Shown: positions 36,683 through 46,032 of the stretch, one piece after another
Numbering within the stretch: the first letter of the stretch is position 1
Layout of the letters: every line of letters starts with the position of its first letter
Source of the DNA: Gordonia neofelifaecis NRRL B-59395
GTDB taxonomy: Bacteria > Actinomycetota > Actinomycetes > Mycobacteriales > Mycobacteriaceae
Reading direction: 5' to 3'
Length of the DNA: 64,000 nt
Assembly (NCBI RefSeq): GCF_000192435.1
Contig: NZ_AEUD01000004.1
Coordinates: 62,001-126,000 of the forward strand
Program-made: the position numbers and the translations under genes
Notes under the pieces: generated by a model
What the model was told of the DNA's origin: nothing
Database searches by the model: none
What the model saw: only the letters and a program-made list of their open reading frames with translations

Positions 36683-37684
36683 GTGAGCGCCCGCGACGGC
36701 TCGAGCCCGGCAGGCGACGAATTGACGATCGGCATCGACATCGGAGGCACCAGCGTCCGGGCGTCGGTGGTCGACGCCCAGGGCCGGCAACTCGACACGC
36801 TGCGAACCGCGACCCCGCCGACCGCCGAGTCGTTGGAACACTGCCTGCACCGACTGGTCACCGAACTCCGAGATCGCTGGGCGGTCTCCGCGGTGGGGCT
36901 CGCCATCGCGGGCTTCCTCACACCGGACCGGCAGATGGTCCGGTTCGCGCCGCATCTCGCGTGGCGTGAGGCGCGGGTGCCCGAGATCATGACCGAGCGT
37001 CTCGGCCTGCCGGTGTTCGCCGAGCACGACGCCAACTCGGCGGCGATCGCCGAGCTGCATTTCGGGGCTGCGGCAGGAGGGCACAACACGCTCGTGCTGT
37101 CGATCGGCACCGGCATCGGCGCCGGGATGATCATGGACGGCCGGATCTACCGCGGCAGCTTCGGTGTCGCCCCCGAGTTCGGCCATCTGACAGTCGTGCC
37201 GGACGGCCGGCCGTGCAGCTGCGGCAAACGCGGATGCTGGGAGCGGTACTGCAGCGGTACCGCGCTCGTCGACACGGTGCTCGAACTGCTCGCCTCGCAC
37301 GACTACCCGCGCAGTGTGCTGGCGGCGGAGTCGGAGTCCGATCCGGGGTCGTTGACCGGGCGTCGAGTCGCCGCCGCGGCGGCCGACGGCGATCCGGCGG
37401 CGTTGGCCGCCTACGAGGACCTCGCGCGCTGGCTCGGGTACGGACTGGGCATGATCGCCGACGTCTTCGACCCGGATCTGATCGTGCTCGCCGGGGGCGT
37501 GGGCGCGGCGTCGAGTCTGTTCCTCGACGACGCGCGCGAGCACTACGCGGCGGCGATCACCGGCTCCGGGCACCGGCACCTCGCGCGCATCCGGGGCACT
37601 CAGCTCGGTGAGGCCGCGGGGTCGATCGGCGCGGCCGAGGTGGCGCGGCGGGGACTTTCGATGCAGGTTGTGGGCAGCCAGTAG
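36683..37684 (+). CDS. ROK family sugar kinase (glucokinase-like)
   Basis: 333-aa ROK kinase. The ATP-binding GIDIGGTSVRASVVD is near residue 17, and EHDANSAAIAE holds the catalytic Asp. The zinc-binding ROK motif GRPCSCGKRGCWERYCSG is present with all cysteines, and ADVFDPDLIVLAGGVG near the C-terminus. It probably phosphorylates glucose or an N-acyl hexosamine; the EFGHLTVVPDG motif fits glucokinases. The GTG starts 1 nt after the upstream stop. It is not in the M. tuberculosis order, so it may be a lineage-specific insertion. Confidence 0.88.
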   Translation: MSARDGSSPAGDELTIGIDIGGTSVRASVVDAQGRQLDTLRTATPPTAESLEHCLHRLVTELRDRWAVSAVGLAIAGFLTPDRQMVRFAPHLAWREARVPEIMTERLGLPVFAEHDANSAAIAELHFGAAAGGHNTLVLSIGTGIGAGMIMDGRIYRGSFGVAPEFGHLTVVPDGRPCSCGKRGCWERYCSGTALVDTVLELLASHDYPRSVLAAESESDPGSLTGRRVAAAAADGDPAALAAYEDLARWLGYGLGMIADVFDPDLIVLAGGVGAASSLFLDDAREHYAAAITGSGHRHLARIRGTQLGEAAGSIGAAEVARRGLSMQVVGSQ

Positions 37685-37765
37685 AGTTGCAACCCGGTGC
37701 GCCGCGTTCTGGGCGCCGGGTGTCGGCGCAGGCTGGGATTTCGATCAGGAGGGGCAGCAACGTCC

Positions 37766-38494
37766 ATGTGGTACTACCTTTTCAAATACATCTTCATGGG
37801 TCCGGCGCTACGCCTGATGGGACGCCCGCGCGTGGAGGGCCTGGAGAACATTCCGAAGGACGGCCCCGCGCTCATCGCGTCCAATCACATGGCCGTCGTC
37901 GACAGCTTCTACCTTCCGCTGATGGTGCCGCGCCGGATCTTCTTCCTGGCCAAGAGCGAGTACTTCACGGAGAAGGGCGTCAAGGGCCGGTTCAAGAAGT
38001 GGTTCTTCAGCACCTCCGGTCAGATCCCGATCGACCGGTCCGGTGCCAGCGCCGCCGCCGGTGCGCTGCTCGCGGGCAAGCGAGTCCTCGAGGACGGACG
38101 GCTGCTGTGCCTGTACCCGGAGGGCACCCGGTCGCCGGACGGCCGCCTCTACAAGGGGAAGACCGGACTGGCCCGGATGGCGCTGGAGACCGGCACCCCG
38201 GTGATCCCGATCGCGATGGTCGGCACCGACAAGATCAACCCGCCCGGCACGGTGCTGCCCCGGCCGACGCGCATCGTGGTTCGTGTCGGCGAGCCGCTCG
38301 ACTTCTCCCGGTACGAGGGGATGGCGGGTAATCGTTTCATCGAGCGCGCCGTCACCGACGAGATCATGTATGCGCTCATGCGTCTCGGCGGCCAGCAGTA
38401 CGTCGACGTCTACGCCGCCAGTCTGAAGAACGGCGGCGGGACCGCGAAGCAGGCGCCGGCGGAGCCCGCGACCGAGTCCGACGACGCCGCCTGA
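37766..38494 (+). CDS. 1-acyl-sn-glycerol-3-phosphate acyltransferase
   Basis: 242-aa PlsC-type acyltransferase (Rv2182c-like) that makes phosphatidic acid from lysophosphatidic acid. Block I NHMAVVDSFYLP has the HX4D catalytic pair; block III is LYPEGTRSPDGRLYKGKTG. Block IV is PVIPIAMVGT. The ATG at 37766 has AGGAGGGG 11 nt upstream; the upstream in-frame extension has no homology. N-terminal YLFKYIFMGPALRL is a membrane-seeking helix. The Ala/Pro-rich tail is disordered. It likely supplies phospholipid for PIM synthesis. Confidence 0.92.
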   Translation: MWYYLFKYIFMGPALRLMGRPRVEGLENIPKDGPALIASNHMAVVDSFYLPLMVPRRIFFLAKSEYFTEKGVKGRFKKWFFSTSGQIPIDRSGASAAAGALLAGKRVLEDGRLLCLYPEGTRSPDGRLYKGKTGLARMALETGTPVIPIAMVGTDKINPPGTVLPRPTRIVVRVGEPLDFSRYEGMAGNRFIERAVTDEIMYALMRLGGQQYVDVYAASLKNGGGTAKQAPAEPATESDDAA

Positions 38495-38540
38495 GCGGCG
38501 CGGGCATCCACCAGTTCCGACCGGCGCCCGCCGACGATCG

Positions 38541-39944
38541 CTATGCGGTCGCGGCGGGGGCCGGCGGACAGAGCATCGCCTGACGACGGCGGCAGGCGGG
38601 CGCCGTCGTCTGCGCGGGCCGTGCTCGCCCGGCGCGGTACGGAAGCCGCCACAGCGCGATCAGAAGTGCGACGCCCCACAGCGTGAACGCATTGCCGACG
38701 ATGTGCTGCCACGCCGACCAGCCGTGCTCGATCGGCGGCAGCAGCTGGAACGGTCCGATCGCGAAGATCACCGCGCCGATGCCGGCGAGCGCGAGGTAGG
38801 TGATCCGGTACCGGCGGCGCTTCACGCGGGCGCCGATCGCCAGACACAGCAGTAGTGCCGGGATGCACCACACCCAATGGTGTGCCCAGGTGGTCGGCGA
38901 CACCAGCAGGCCCCAGACCGCCACCGCGCAGGTCACCGCCAGGGCGTCGACGCGGCCGGTCATCGGACCGGGGGCGAACGCGGTGGTCGGACGGGCGGCC
39001 AGCACGGCGAGCAGCGCCAGCGCCGTCGCGGCGACACTGGAGACGATCCACGCGAGTTCGGCGGAACCGCCGTTGTCCCCGAACACACGCAACCAGGCGG
39101 CGTTCAGATTCTGATTGATCCGGCCCTCCGGCTGTCCGATGCGTGCGGTGTGGAACAGCGTGTCGGTCCAGTACGTGCGCGAGTCGGCGGGCATCCAGAT
39201 CCAGCCGATGGCGGCGGCGCCGACGAAGGCGGCCAGTCCGGTCACGACGGCGCGGAGCCTGCCCGCGACCAGGAAGACGCCGAGGAACACCAGCGGCGTG
39301 AGCTTGACCGCCGAGGCGATGCCGATCAGCACGCCCTGCGCATGACGTCGGCCGGCACGATGCAGGACGAAGACGTCGACCATGATCATCGCCATCAGCA
39401 CGACGTTGATCTGACCGAAGCCGAGCGTCATCCAGAACGGGTTGAACCAGATCGTCGCCACCGAGAGCGCGGTGGCGAGCCACCAGCGGTTGGCCCGCGC
39501 ACCGATGTCCAGCACGGCCAAGGAGAGCTTCGTCACGTACACGAGGAGGGCGGCGGTCACCAGTGAGATGCCGATGCTGGCGACAGACAGCGGAATCGCG
39601 CCCAGCGGAGTGAACAGCAGCGCGGCGAACGGCGGGTAGGTGAACGGCAGCCAGATGCCGTCGGTGGTGAACGGCATGGAGCCGTCGGCGTAGAGGCTGA
39701 ATCCCTGGTGCCAGATCTGTCCGCCGATGCGGTACACGTCCATGTCGAACCTGGTACGCGTGCCGAAGCTCGAGGTGAACGGCACACCGAAGATCTGCAG
39801 GATCGCCGAGACCGCGAAGGCGGCCACGATTGCGGACTTCGCGGCGGGCGTCGGCCGCCAGCGAGTGAGGCGTGCGGCGAGACGGTCGGCGGCGTCGTCT
39901 CCGGTCGCCTCGTGGAGCTGCGTCTGACCGCTGCGGGTGGACAT
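38541..39944 (-). CDS. GT87 polyprenyl-phosphate-mannose mannosyltransferase (Rv2181-like)
   Basis: 467-aa integral membrane GT-C glycosyltransferase with about ten hydrophobic helices. The first periplasmic loop carries the acidic motif FDMDVYRIGGQIWHQG, as in the GT87/MptC group. PFTYPPFAALLFTPLG and a central GRINQNLNAAWLRVFG are family features. M. tuberculosis Rv2181 adds alpha-1,2-mannose branches to lipomannan, and synteny supports that role here. The tail is rich in Arg/Ala/Pro and cytosolic. The ATG at 39944 is 41 nt from the divergent RNase AS gene. Confidence 0.9.
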   Translation of the reverse strand: MSTRSGQTQLHEATGDDAADRLAARLTRWRPTPAAKSAIVAAFAVSAILQIFGVPFTSSFGTRTRFDMDVYRIGGQIWHQGFSLYADGSMPFTTDGIWLPFTYPPFAALLFTPLGAIPLSVASIGISLVTAALLVYVTKLSLAVLDIGARANRWWLATALSVATIWFNPFWMTLGFGQINVVLMAMIMVDVFVLHRAGRRHAQGVLIGIASAVKLTPLVFLGVFLVAGRLRAVVTGLAAFVGAAAIGWIWMPADSRTYWTDTLFHTARIGQPEGRINQNLNAAWLRVFGDNGGSAELAWIVSSVAATALALLAVLAARPTTAFAPGPMTGRVDALAVTCAVAVWGLLVSPTTWAHHWVWCIPALLLCLAIGARVKRRRYRITYLALAGIGAVIFAIGPFQLLPPIEHGWSAWQHIVGNAFTLWGVALLIALWRLPYRAGRARPAQTTAPACRRRQAMLCPPAPAATA

Positions 39945-39985
39945 GACAGTCAGTATTCCTTGCCCGCCGTGGATAATCAGAACCC

Positions 39986-40474
39986 GTGCGCTACTTCTAC
40001 GACACCGAGTTCATCGAAGACGGAACCACCATCGAGTTGGTGTCGATCGGCGTGGTCGGTGAGGACGGCCGCGAGTTCTACGCGGTGTCCACCGAGTTCG
40101 ACCCTTCGCGGGCCGGCGACTGGGTTCGGACCAACGTGCTCGACAAGCTTCCGTCCCCGGCCGACAAGGCGTGGCGCAGCCGACGGGCGATTCGCGAGAG
40201 CCTCTTCGACTTCCTCACCGAGCCGGGCGACGGCGTCGAGCTGTGGGCGTGGGTCGGCGCTTACGACCACGTGGTGGTGTGCCAGCTGTGGGGATCGATG
40301 ACCGAGCTCCCGCGGGAGATGCCGCGATTCACCCGAGAGCTCCGGCAGCACTGGGAGGCCGCAGGGAAGCCGGAACTGCCCGCCGCACCGCGGAATGCGC
40401 ACGACGCGCTCGCCGACGCCCGTCACAATCTCGTCAAGTGGCGCGCAATCGAGGAGGCCGCGCGGCCGTCGTAG
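39986..40474 (+). CDS. 3'-5' exoribonuclease RNase AS
   Basis: 162-aa DEDDh-type exonuclease equivalent to Rv2179c (RNase AS), which trims adenylated RNA. MRYFYDTEFIEDG carries the DxE pair, AWVGAYDHVVVCQLWG the second acidic site, and RNAHDALADARHNLVKW the ExoIII motif. The GTG at 39986 is preceded by TAATCA ending 6 nt upstream, so the message is probably leaderless. It is unusually short for an exonuclease but the right length for RNase AS. Confidence 0.94.
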   Translation: MRYFYDTEFIEDGTTIELVSIGVVGEDGREFYAVSTEFDPSRAGDWVRTNVLDKLPSPADKAWRSRRAIRESLFDFLTEPGDGVELWAWVGAYDHVVVCQLWGSMTELPREMPRFTRELRQHWEAAGKPELPAAPRNAHDALADARHNLVKWRAIEEAARPS

Positions 40475-40520
40475 GGCCACGGTGATGGAGGCAACCGCTC
40501 CGGCGATTCCGTCGCCGCGA

Positions 40521-41927
<1,407 letters not shown>

Positions 41928-41942
41928 GCGCACCCGCCGACG

Positions 41943-43163
41943 TCAGGCGAGTGCGCCTCCGACGACCCAGCCGACAGCACCCACGGCGACGGCGATGAGG
42001 ACGACGATCGTCAGCCAGGTGAAGGCCAGGGCACGACCGCGCGAGGTCGCGGCCGGGTCCGCTTCGTGGGTCACGTCGAGCTCGTCCTCGGGCGACCAGT
42101 CGTCGTTCCACGGGATGTCGCTCGGCTCGTCGCGCGGCACCGCGCCGTCGTCCCACTCGTCGTCGGCCGGCGGCAGGGGATCGGGGTCGTAGGCGGTGAC
42201 CGGCCGCGGAGTCTGCTGCGGCGGTCCCGCCGGCGTCGCCTGCTCGCGGACCGGCCGGGAGATCGCCGAGGTGACGCGCGCCGACGCCTGGCTCGGTGCG
42301 GGGACCGTGAAGGCGGGCAGGTCGAGCTCGTCGGCGGCGTCGAGCAGTGCGTGCTGCATGTCGAAGCCGTCGCGGAACCGGTCGGCGCGGCTGCGCTCGG
42401 TCGCGCGCAGCACGATCTCGTCGATCTGTGGTGGGACGCCTTCGATCAGATCGCCGGGCGCGGGGACGTCGTACGACAGCCGCTGATAGGCGAGGGCCAG
42501 CGGAGTTGATCCGCTGAACGGCTGCCTGCCGGTGAGCAGCTCGAACAGCATCACGCCCGCCGAGTACACGTCGCTGCGCGCATCGATGTCCGTGGAGTTG
42601 ACCTGCTCCGGCGACAGATACGCCGCGGTGCCGAGAATCACGCTGGCCGAGGTGACGCCGGCCTCCGCGACGGCGCGTACGAGACCGAAGTCGGCCACTT
42701 TGATGTCGCCGGTGTCGGACACGAGGACGTTCTCGGGCTTCACGTCCCGATGCACCAGCCCGGCGCGGTGCGCGGTGCCGAGCCCACCGAGCATCGGGAT
42801 GGCGACCGACGCGACCGCGTGCGGCGGCATCGGTCCGCGCTCGCGCAGCAGTTCGCGCAGGCTGCCTCCGCGGACGAGTTCCATGACGAGGAAGGCGATC
42901 TCGCCGTCGATGCTCTGGTCGTACACGGCGACCAGCCCGGGATGGCTGAGCCCGGCGACGGCGCGCGCCTCGAACTCGAAGCGGCGCAGGAACAACGGAT
43001 CGCCGACGTACCGGGCGTCCATCACCTTGACGGCGACTCGGCGGCCGAGGCGCAGATCGGTGCCGACGTACACCGACGACATCCCGCCGCGCGCGATCGG
43101 CGCGTCGATCCGGTATCTCCGCTCCAGCACTCGGCCGAGAAGCGGGTCGCCTGGGGTGGTCAC
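41943..43163 (-). CDS. pknL: Serine/threonine protein kinase
   Basis: 406-aa Hanks-type kinase equivalent to PknL (399 aa). From the GTG at 43163 the kinase domain starts RYRIDAPIARGGMSSVYVG, with Lys46 in VAVKVMD, catalytic loop HRDVKPENVL (Asp140), DFGLVRA and the activation segment with GTAAYLSPEQ. A Pro/Asp-rich juxtamembrane region (about 290-375) and one transmembrane helix (TWLTIVVLIAVAVGAVGWVV) follow; there is no PASTA sensor. TAGATT lies 8 nt before the GTG, suggesting a leaderless start. It is divergent from the gene whose M. tuberculosis counterpart (Rv2175c) is a known PknL substrate. Confidence 0.94.
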   Translation of the reverse strand: MTTPGDPLLGRVLERRYRIDAPIARGGMSSVYVGTDLRLGRRVAVKVMDARYVGDPLFLRRFEFEARAVAGLSHPGLVAVYDQSIDGEIAFLVMELVRGGSLRELLRERGPMPPHAVASVAIPMLGGLGTAHRAGLVHRDVKPENVLVSDTGDIKVADFGLVRAVAEAGVTSASVILGTAAYLSPEQVNSTDIDARSDVYSAGVMLFELLTGRQPFSGSTPLALAYQRLSYDVPAPGDLIEGVPPQIDEIVLRATERSRADRFRDGFDMQHALLDAADELDLPAFTVPAPSQASARVTSAISRPVREQATPAGPPQQTPRPVTAYDPDPLPPADDEWDDGAVPRDEPSDIPWNDDWSPEDELDVTHEADPAATSRGRALAFTWLTIVVLIAVAVGAVGWVVGGALA

Positions 43164-43221
43164 GATGTTCGAATCTACCGCTTGGGGCGGGCATCCTCGC
43201 ATACGCCGCGCAGGGCACCGG

Positions 43222-43227
43222 TAGGCT
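43222..43227 (+). promoter_or_regulatory. Putative -10 element for leaderless Rv2175c-like gene
   Basis: TAGGCT ends 6 nt before the GTG at 43234; there is no ribosome binding site. The sequence and spacing are the same as for aroG. Confidence 0.55.
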
Positions 43228-43233
43228 TTCCCC

Positions 43234-43599
43234 GTGGGTTCTCTTCCGCTTTCGATCGACATCCTGCCCGACGACGTTCCCGTTCTGGAGCTCGACCAGG
43301 CCGCCAAGCGGCTCGGCGTCTCCGGTAACCGTCTCCGGACGCTCATCCGTGATCACAACCTGCTAGCCGCCTCCCGCGGCGGGGTGCCGGTGATCCCGGA
43401 GGCGTTCTTCGGCGACGACGGGCTCGCGAAGCACTTCGAAGGACTGGTGCGGATTCTGCTGGACGGGGGCTACACGCGTGACGAGGCGATGGGCTGGCTG
43501 TTCGAGGAGCAGCCCGACCTCGGGCTCCGCCCGGCCGACGCACTGCACACCCACTCGGCCCGCGAAGTGATCAGACGGGCACAGGCTCAGGCCTTCTGA
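43234..43599 (+). CDS. Winged-helix DNA-binding protein (Rv2175c-like)
   Basis: 121-aa protein. Residues 18-65 have a helix-turn-helix of the excisionase/MerR-like type (LELDQAAKRLGVSGNRLRTL, then HNLLAASRGGVPVIPEAFF). The C-terminal half is helical (LLDGGYTRDEAMGWLFEEQP). The M. tuberculosis counterpart binds DNA and is phosphorylated by PknL on an N-terminal threonine. Here the N-terminus (MGSLPLSIDILPDD) has only serines before the fold, so the phospho-site is not conserved in an obvious way. Confidence 0.9.
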   Translation: MGSLPLSIDILPDDVPVLELDQAAKRLGVSGNRLRTLIRDHNLLAASRGGVPVIPEAFFGDDGLAKHFEGLVRILLDGGYTRDEAMGWLFEEQPDLGLRPADALHTHSAREVIRRAQAQAF

Positions 43600-43627
43600 G
43601 TCGGCCTTCGACTCCGGCGGTCCTCGG

Positions 43628-44545
43628 CTACAGCTGCGGCCGACCGGTCATCGATACGACCGCGTGCCCGATGCGGCGCCGGAGCGGTACCACTGCCCGC
43701 CCGCCGAACACCTCGTAGTCGCGTTGCTCGATCTCGGTCAGGATCGCGCTGTACGAACGCGCGGCGGCGCAGATCGCCGGACGCGTCCGTGGCGGCAGCG
43801 CGGTGATCGCCGGAATCGTTCGGCGGTACTGGTCGCGATTGACCGCGACGACGTGTGCGATCGCGCGGCGCAGTCGTGGTCCGGTGCTGCCTGCCGCCGC
43901 GTCGGCGAACAGGTTCTCCTCGTCGACACCGAACGCCGCGAGATGGTCGAGCGGCAGGTAGACGCGGTCTCGCGCGAGATCTTCGGCGACGTCGCGCAGG
44001 AAGTTCGTGAGCTGGAACGCCTCGCCGAGCAGCGCCGCACCTGCGGCGATCTCGTCGTCGTCCGGATCCGCGCCGAGGATCGGGACCAGTTGGAGTCCGA
44101 TGACGGCGGCCGACCCGTAGACGTAATCGGCCAGCTCGGCGAGGTCGGCGTACCTGTTGCGGAACATCGGATGACCGGGCAGATCCATGCGCATCGACCG
44201 GCCGAAGGCGTCGAAGGTCGCCGGCGGGATGCCGAATCGCCGGATCGCGTCGGCCAGGGCCGCCAGCATGTCGGCCTCGTCAGGGTTCGACGAGGCGTCC
44301 GAGACGCCCGCTGATGCCGCTCGCAGCCCGGATTCGAGGGCGTCGAGCCGCGCGCCCTGGACCGACGGGTCGCCCGGCTCGTCCACGGCGTCGTCCGCCG
44401 TGCGGGCGTAGCCGTACAGTGCGAACACCGCGCGACGACCGTCCGCGGGCAGCAGCCGGGACGCCAGGTAGTAGGTGCGTCCGGCGCGGCGGGGGGCGGG
44501 CTGCGGAGTCGAAGCCTCCACGATTCGGCATGCCTGAGCGTCCAT
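43628..44545 (-). CDS. crtB: Phytoene synthase
   Basis: 305-aa squalene/phytoene synthase that joins two geranylgeranyl diphosphates head-to-head to phytoene. The first Asp motif is YARTADDAVDEPG, and the second is NFLRDVAEDLARDRVYLP. YYLASRLLPADGRRAVFALY and FQLTNFLRDV match the family. The start ATG at 44545 (MDAQACRIVEAS) lies inside the extended frame of mptA. It works with idsA and crtI of the same operon to make a carotenoid; M. tuberculosis lacks this pair at the locus. Confidence 0.92.
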   Translation of the reverse strand: MDAQACRIVEASTPQPAPRRAGRTYYLASRLLPADGRRAVFALYGYARTADDAVDEPGDPSVQGARLDALESGLRAASAGVSDASSNPDEADMLAALADAIRRFGIPPATFDAFGRSMRMDLPGHPMFRNRYADLAELADYVYGSAAVIGLQLVPILGADPDDDEIAAGAALLGEAFQLTNFLRDVAEDLARDRVYLPLDHLAAFGVDEENLFADAAAGSTGPRLRRAIAHVVAVNRDQYRRTIPAITALPPRTRPAICAAARSYSAILTEIEQRDYEVFGGRAVVPLRRRIGHAVVSMTGRPQL

Positions 44546-46032
44546 GCAGAGGAGCCATGGACGAGCAACGACCCGAAGCTGCGAAGCTTCAGCGGATCGC
44601 GCCTGCGGAGCGAGACGGCGGCGAGCACGGCGAACGCCAGTGCCATGAGGGTCTCGAGCGGCTTGTAGAACAGGATCGAATCGTCCGGCTGGAACACGAT
44701 CAGATAGAACGTGCTCACGCCGACGACCACCTGCCGCACCCACATCGGCAGCGTGAACGCGACGGCGATGCACGCCACCCAGGTGTAGTACCAGGGGAGA
44801 GTGGACGGCTCCAACAGCAGCAGGGCCAGCATCGCCCACGCCATTCCGGCCGTCGCCGAGCGCTCGTCGTGCCGCGACCGCCACCACAGGTACACCAGGA
44901 TCAGGGCGAGCGCGATGCTGCCGATGGCGCGGGTCACCACCAGCACGGCCTGCAGGTTCAGGGTCGCGAACGGCGCCGCCGCGTACGTCACGATGTGGCC
45001 GATGAAGACCGGAATCGTGAACGGGTTGATGATGCGCGAGGCGTACGACAGTCCGTTCATCCAGCCGACGCCCAACCCGAGGACGACGGTGAAGAAGCCG
45101 AACACGACCGCGGGGATCGCGCCGGTGGCCGCGAAAACGCCGACGCGGTCGCGCCAGGTGATCGTCGGTCCCTCACGATCGGGGTCGGCGGTACGTGCGG
45201 TGCGCAGGTGGTCGAGCCAGATCCACATCACGAACGGGATGGCGATGCCCGCGGTGATCTTCACCGAGATGGCCAGGCCGAGCACTGAGAGCCCGGCGAC
45301 ATGCCGGCCGCCGAGAGCCAGCGCCACGCCGGCGGCGAGGAAGCCCATCATCAGCAGTTCCAAGTGGGGTCCGCCGATGAGGTGGATGAGGAGCATCGGA
45401 TTCAGCAGGACCAGCCACAGGCCGACCCGGCGGCTCGCACCGAAGTGCGCGGCGATCCGGGGGACGGCCCACATCGTCAGCAGCAGCCCGGGCAGCAGGG
45501 CGATCCGGATCAGGAAGATGCCCGCGAAGACGTTGTCGCCGGTGATCCCGACGATGCCGCGCAGCAGCAGCATGAAGCCGGGGCTGTACGGCGAGGTGGT
45601 CGGGGCCCAGATCTGCGCCATCGAGTCGACGATCGGACCCGGGTGGTGGGCCGGTCCGTCGGTGTACGGGTCGAAGCCGTGCATCAGCACCGAGGCCTGT
45701 CCCAGATAGGCGTAGACGTCACGGCTGAACGTGGGGACCGCGAACATCAGCGGCGCCGTCCAGGCGCCGATGGTCGCCATCGTCGCGCGCAGGCTCATCC
45801 GTTCGGGATCGCGGCCGATGCGCACCCAGGCGACCACCATCAGCGCGATGCCGGTCCAGAAGGCGAAGCCGGACAGCGTCTTGCCGTGACCGTAGGTCAT
45901 CGGTGCGAGGCCGAGGTCGGCCAGCGTGGAGTCGTTACGCGGGACGTCCGAGAGGCCATAGCTGCCGGCGACGACGAACAGGGCACCGAGGAAGCCCAGG
46001 CAGGCGTCGGGATAGCGCTTCAGGAAGTTCAC
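43738..46032 (-). CDS. mptA: Alpha-(1->6)-mannopyranosyltransferase, with anomalous 3' extension
   Basis: GT-C membrane mannosyltransferase that extends the alpha-1,6 mannan backbone of lipomannan. The GTG at 46032 overlaps the crtI stop (GTGA). Homology covers about the first 485 residues: LAPMTYGHGKTLSGFAFWTG, the acidic loop TFSRDVYAYLGQASVLMHG and PSTLPWYYTWVACIAVAF, with about 13 helices. The frame then fails to stop and runs to 43738, about 280 more residues out of frame through crtB. Those residues (rich in R, P, S, T, C) look like a shadow of crtB. M. tuberculosis MptA has 516 aa, so a stop near 44500 is expected. Either a lost stop or a sequence error. Confidence 0.85.
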   Translation of the reverse strand: MNFLKRYPDACLGFLGALFVVAGSYGLSDVPRNDSTLADLGLAPMTYGHGKTLSGFAFWTGIALMVVAWVRIGRDPERMSLRATMATIGAWTAPLMFAVPTFSRDVYAYLGQASVLMHGFDPYTDGPAHHPGPIVDSMAQIWAPTTSPYSPGFMLLLRGIVGITGDNVFAGIFLIRIALLPGLLLTMWAVPRIAAHFGASRRVGLWLVLLNPMLLIHLIGGPHLELLMMGFLAAGVALALGGRHVAGLSVLGLAISVKITAGIAIPFVMWIWLDHLRTARTADPDREGPTITWRDRVGVFAATGAIPAVVFGFFTVVLGLGVGWMNGLSYASRIINPFTIPVFIGHIVTYAAAPFATLNLQAVLVVTRAIGSIALALILVYLWWRSRHDERSATAGMAWAMLALLLLEPSTLPWYYTWVACIAVAFTLPMWVRQVVVGVSTFYLIVFQPDDSILFYKPLETLMALAFAVLAAVSLRRRDPLKLRSFGSLLVHGSSAWTLRHAESWRLRLRSPPPAAPDAPTTWRPGCCPRTVVARCSHCTATPARRTTPWTSRATRRSRARGSTPSNPGCERHQRASRTPRRTLTRPTCWRPWPTRSGDSASRRRPSTPSAGRCAWICPVIRCSATGTPTSPSWPITSTGRPPSSDSNWSRSSARIRTTTRSPQVRRCSARRSSSRTSCATSPKISRETASTCRSTISRRSVSTRRTCSPTRRQAAPDHDCAARSHTSSRSIATSTAERFRRSPRCRHGRVRRSAPPRVRTARS

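Noticed and set aside
36180-36686. Leaderless frame from a GTG at 36180 after TAGACT
   Set aside because: Arg/Pro-rich composition typical of a shadow, and it overlaps the 36343-36681 gene in another frame, which matches Rv2183c in position and has a ribosome site. The TAGACT may still be a promoter for that gene.
44280-44558. 92-aa minus-strand frame at the mptA/crtB junction
   Set aside because: Third-frame shadow of crtB with no homology or ribosome site.
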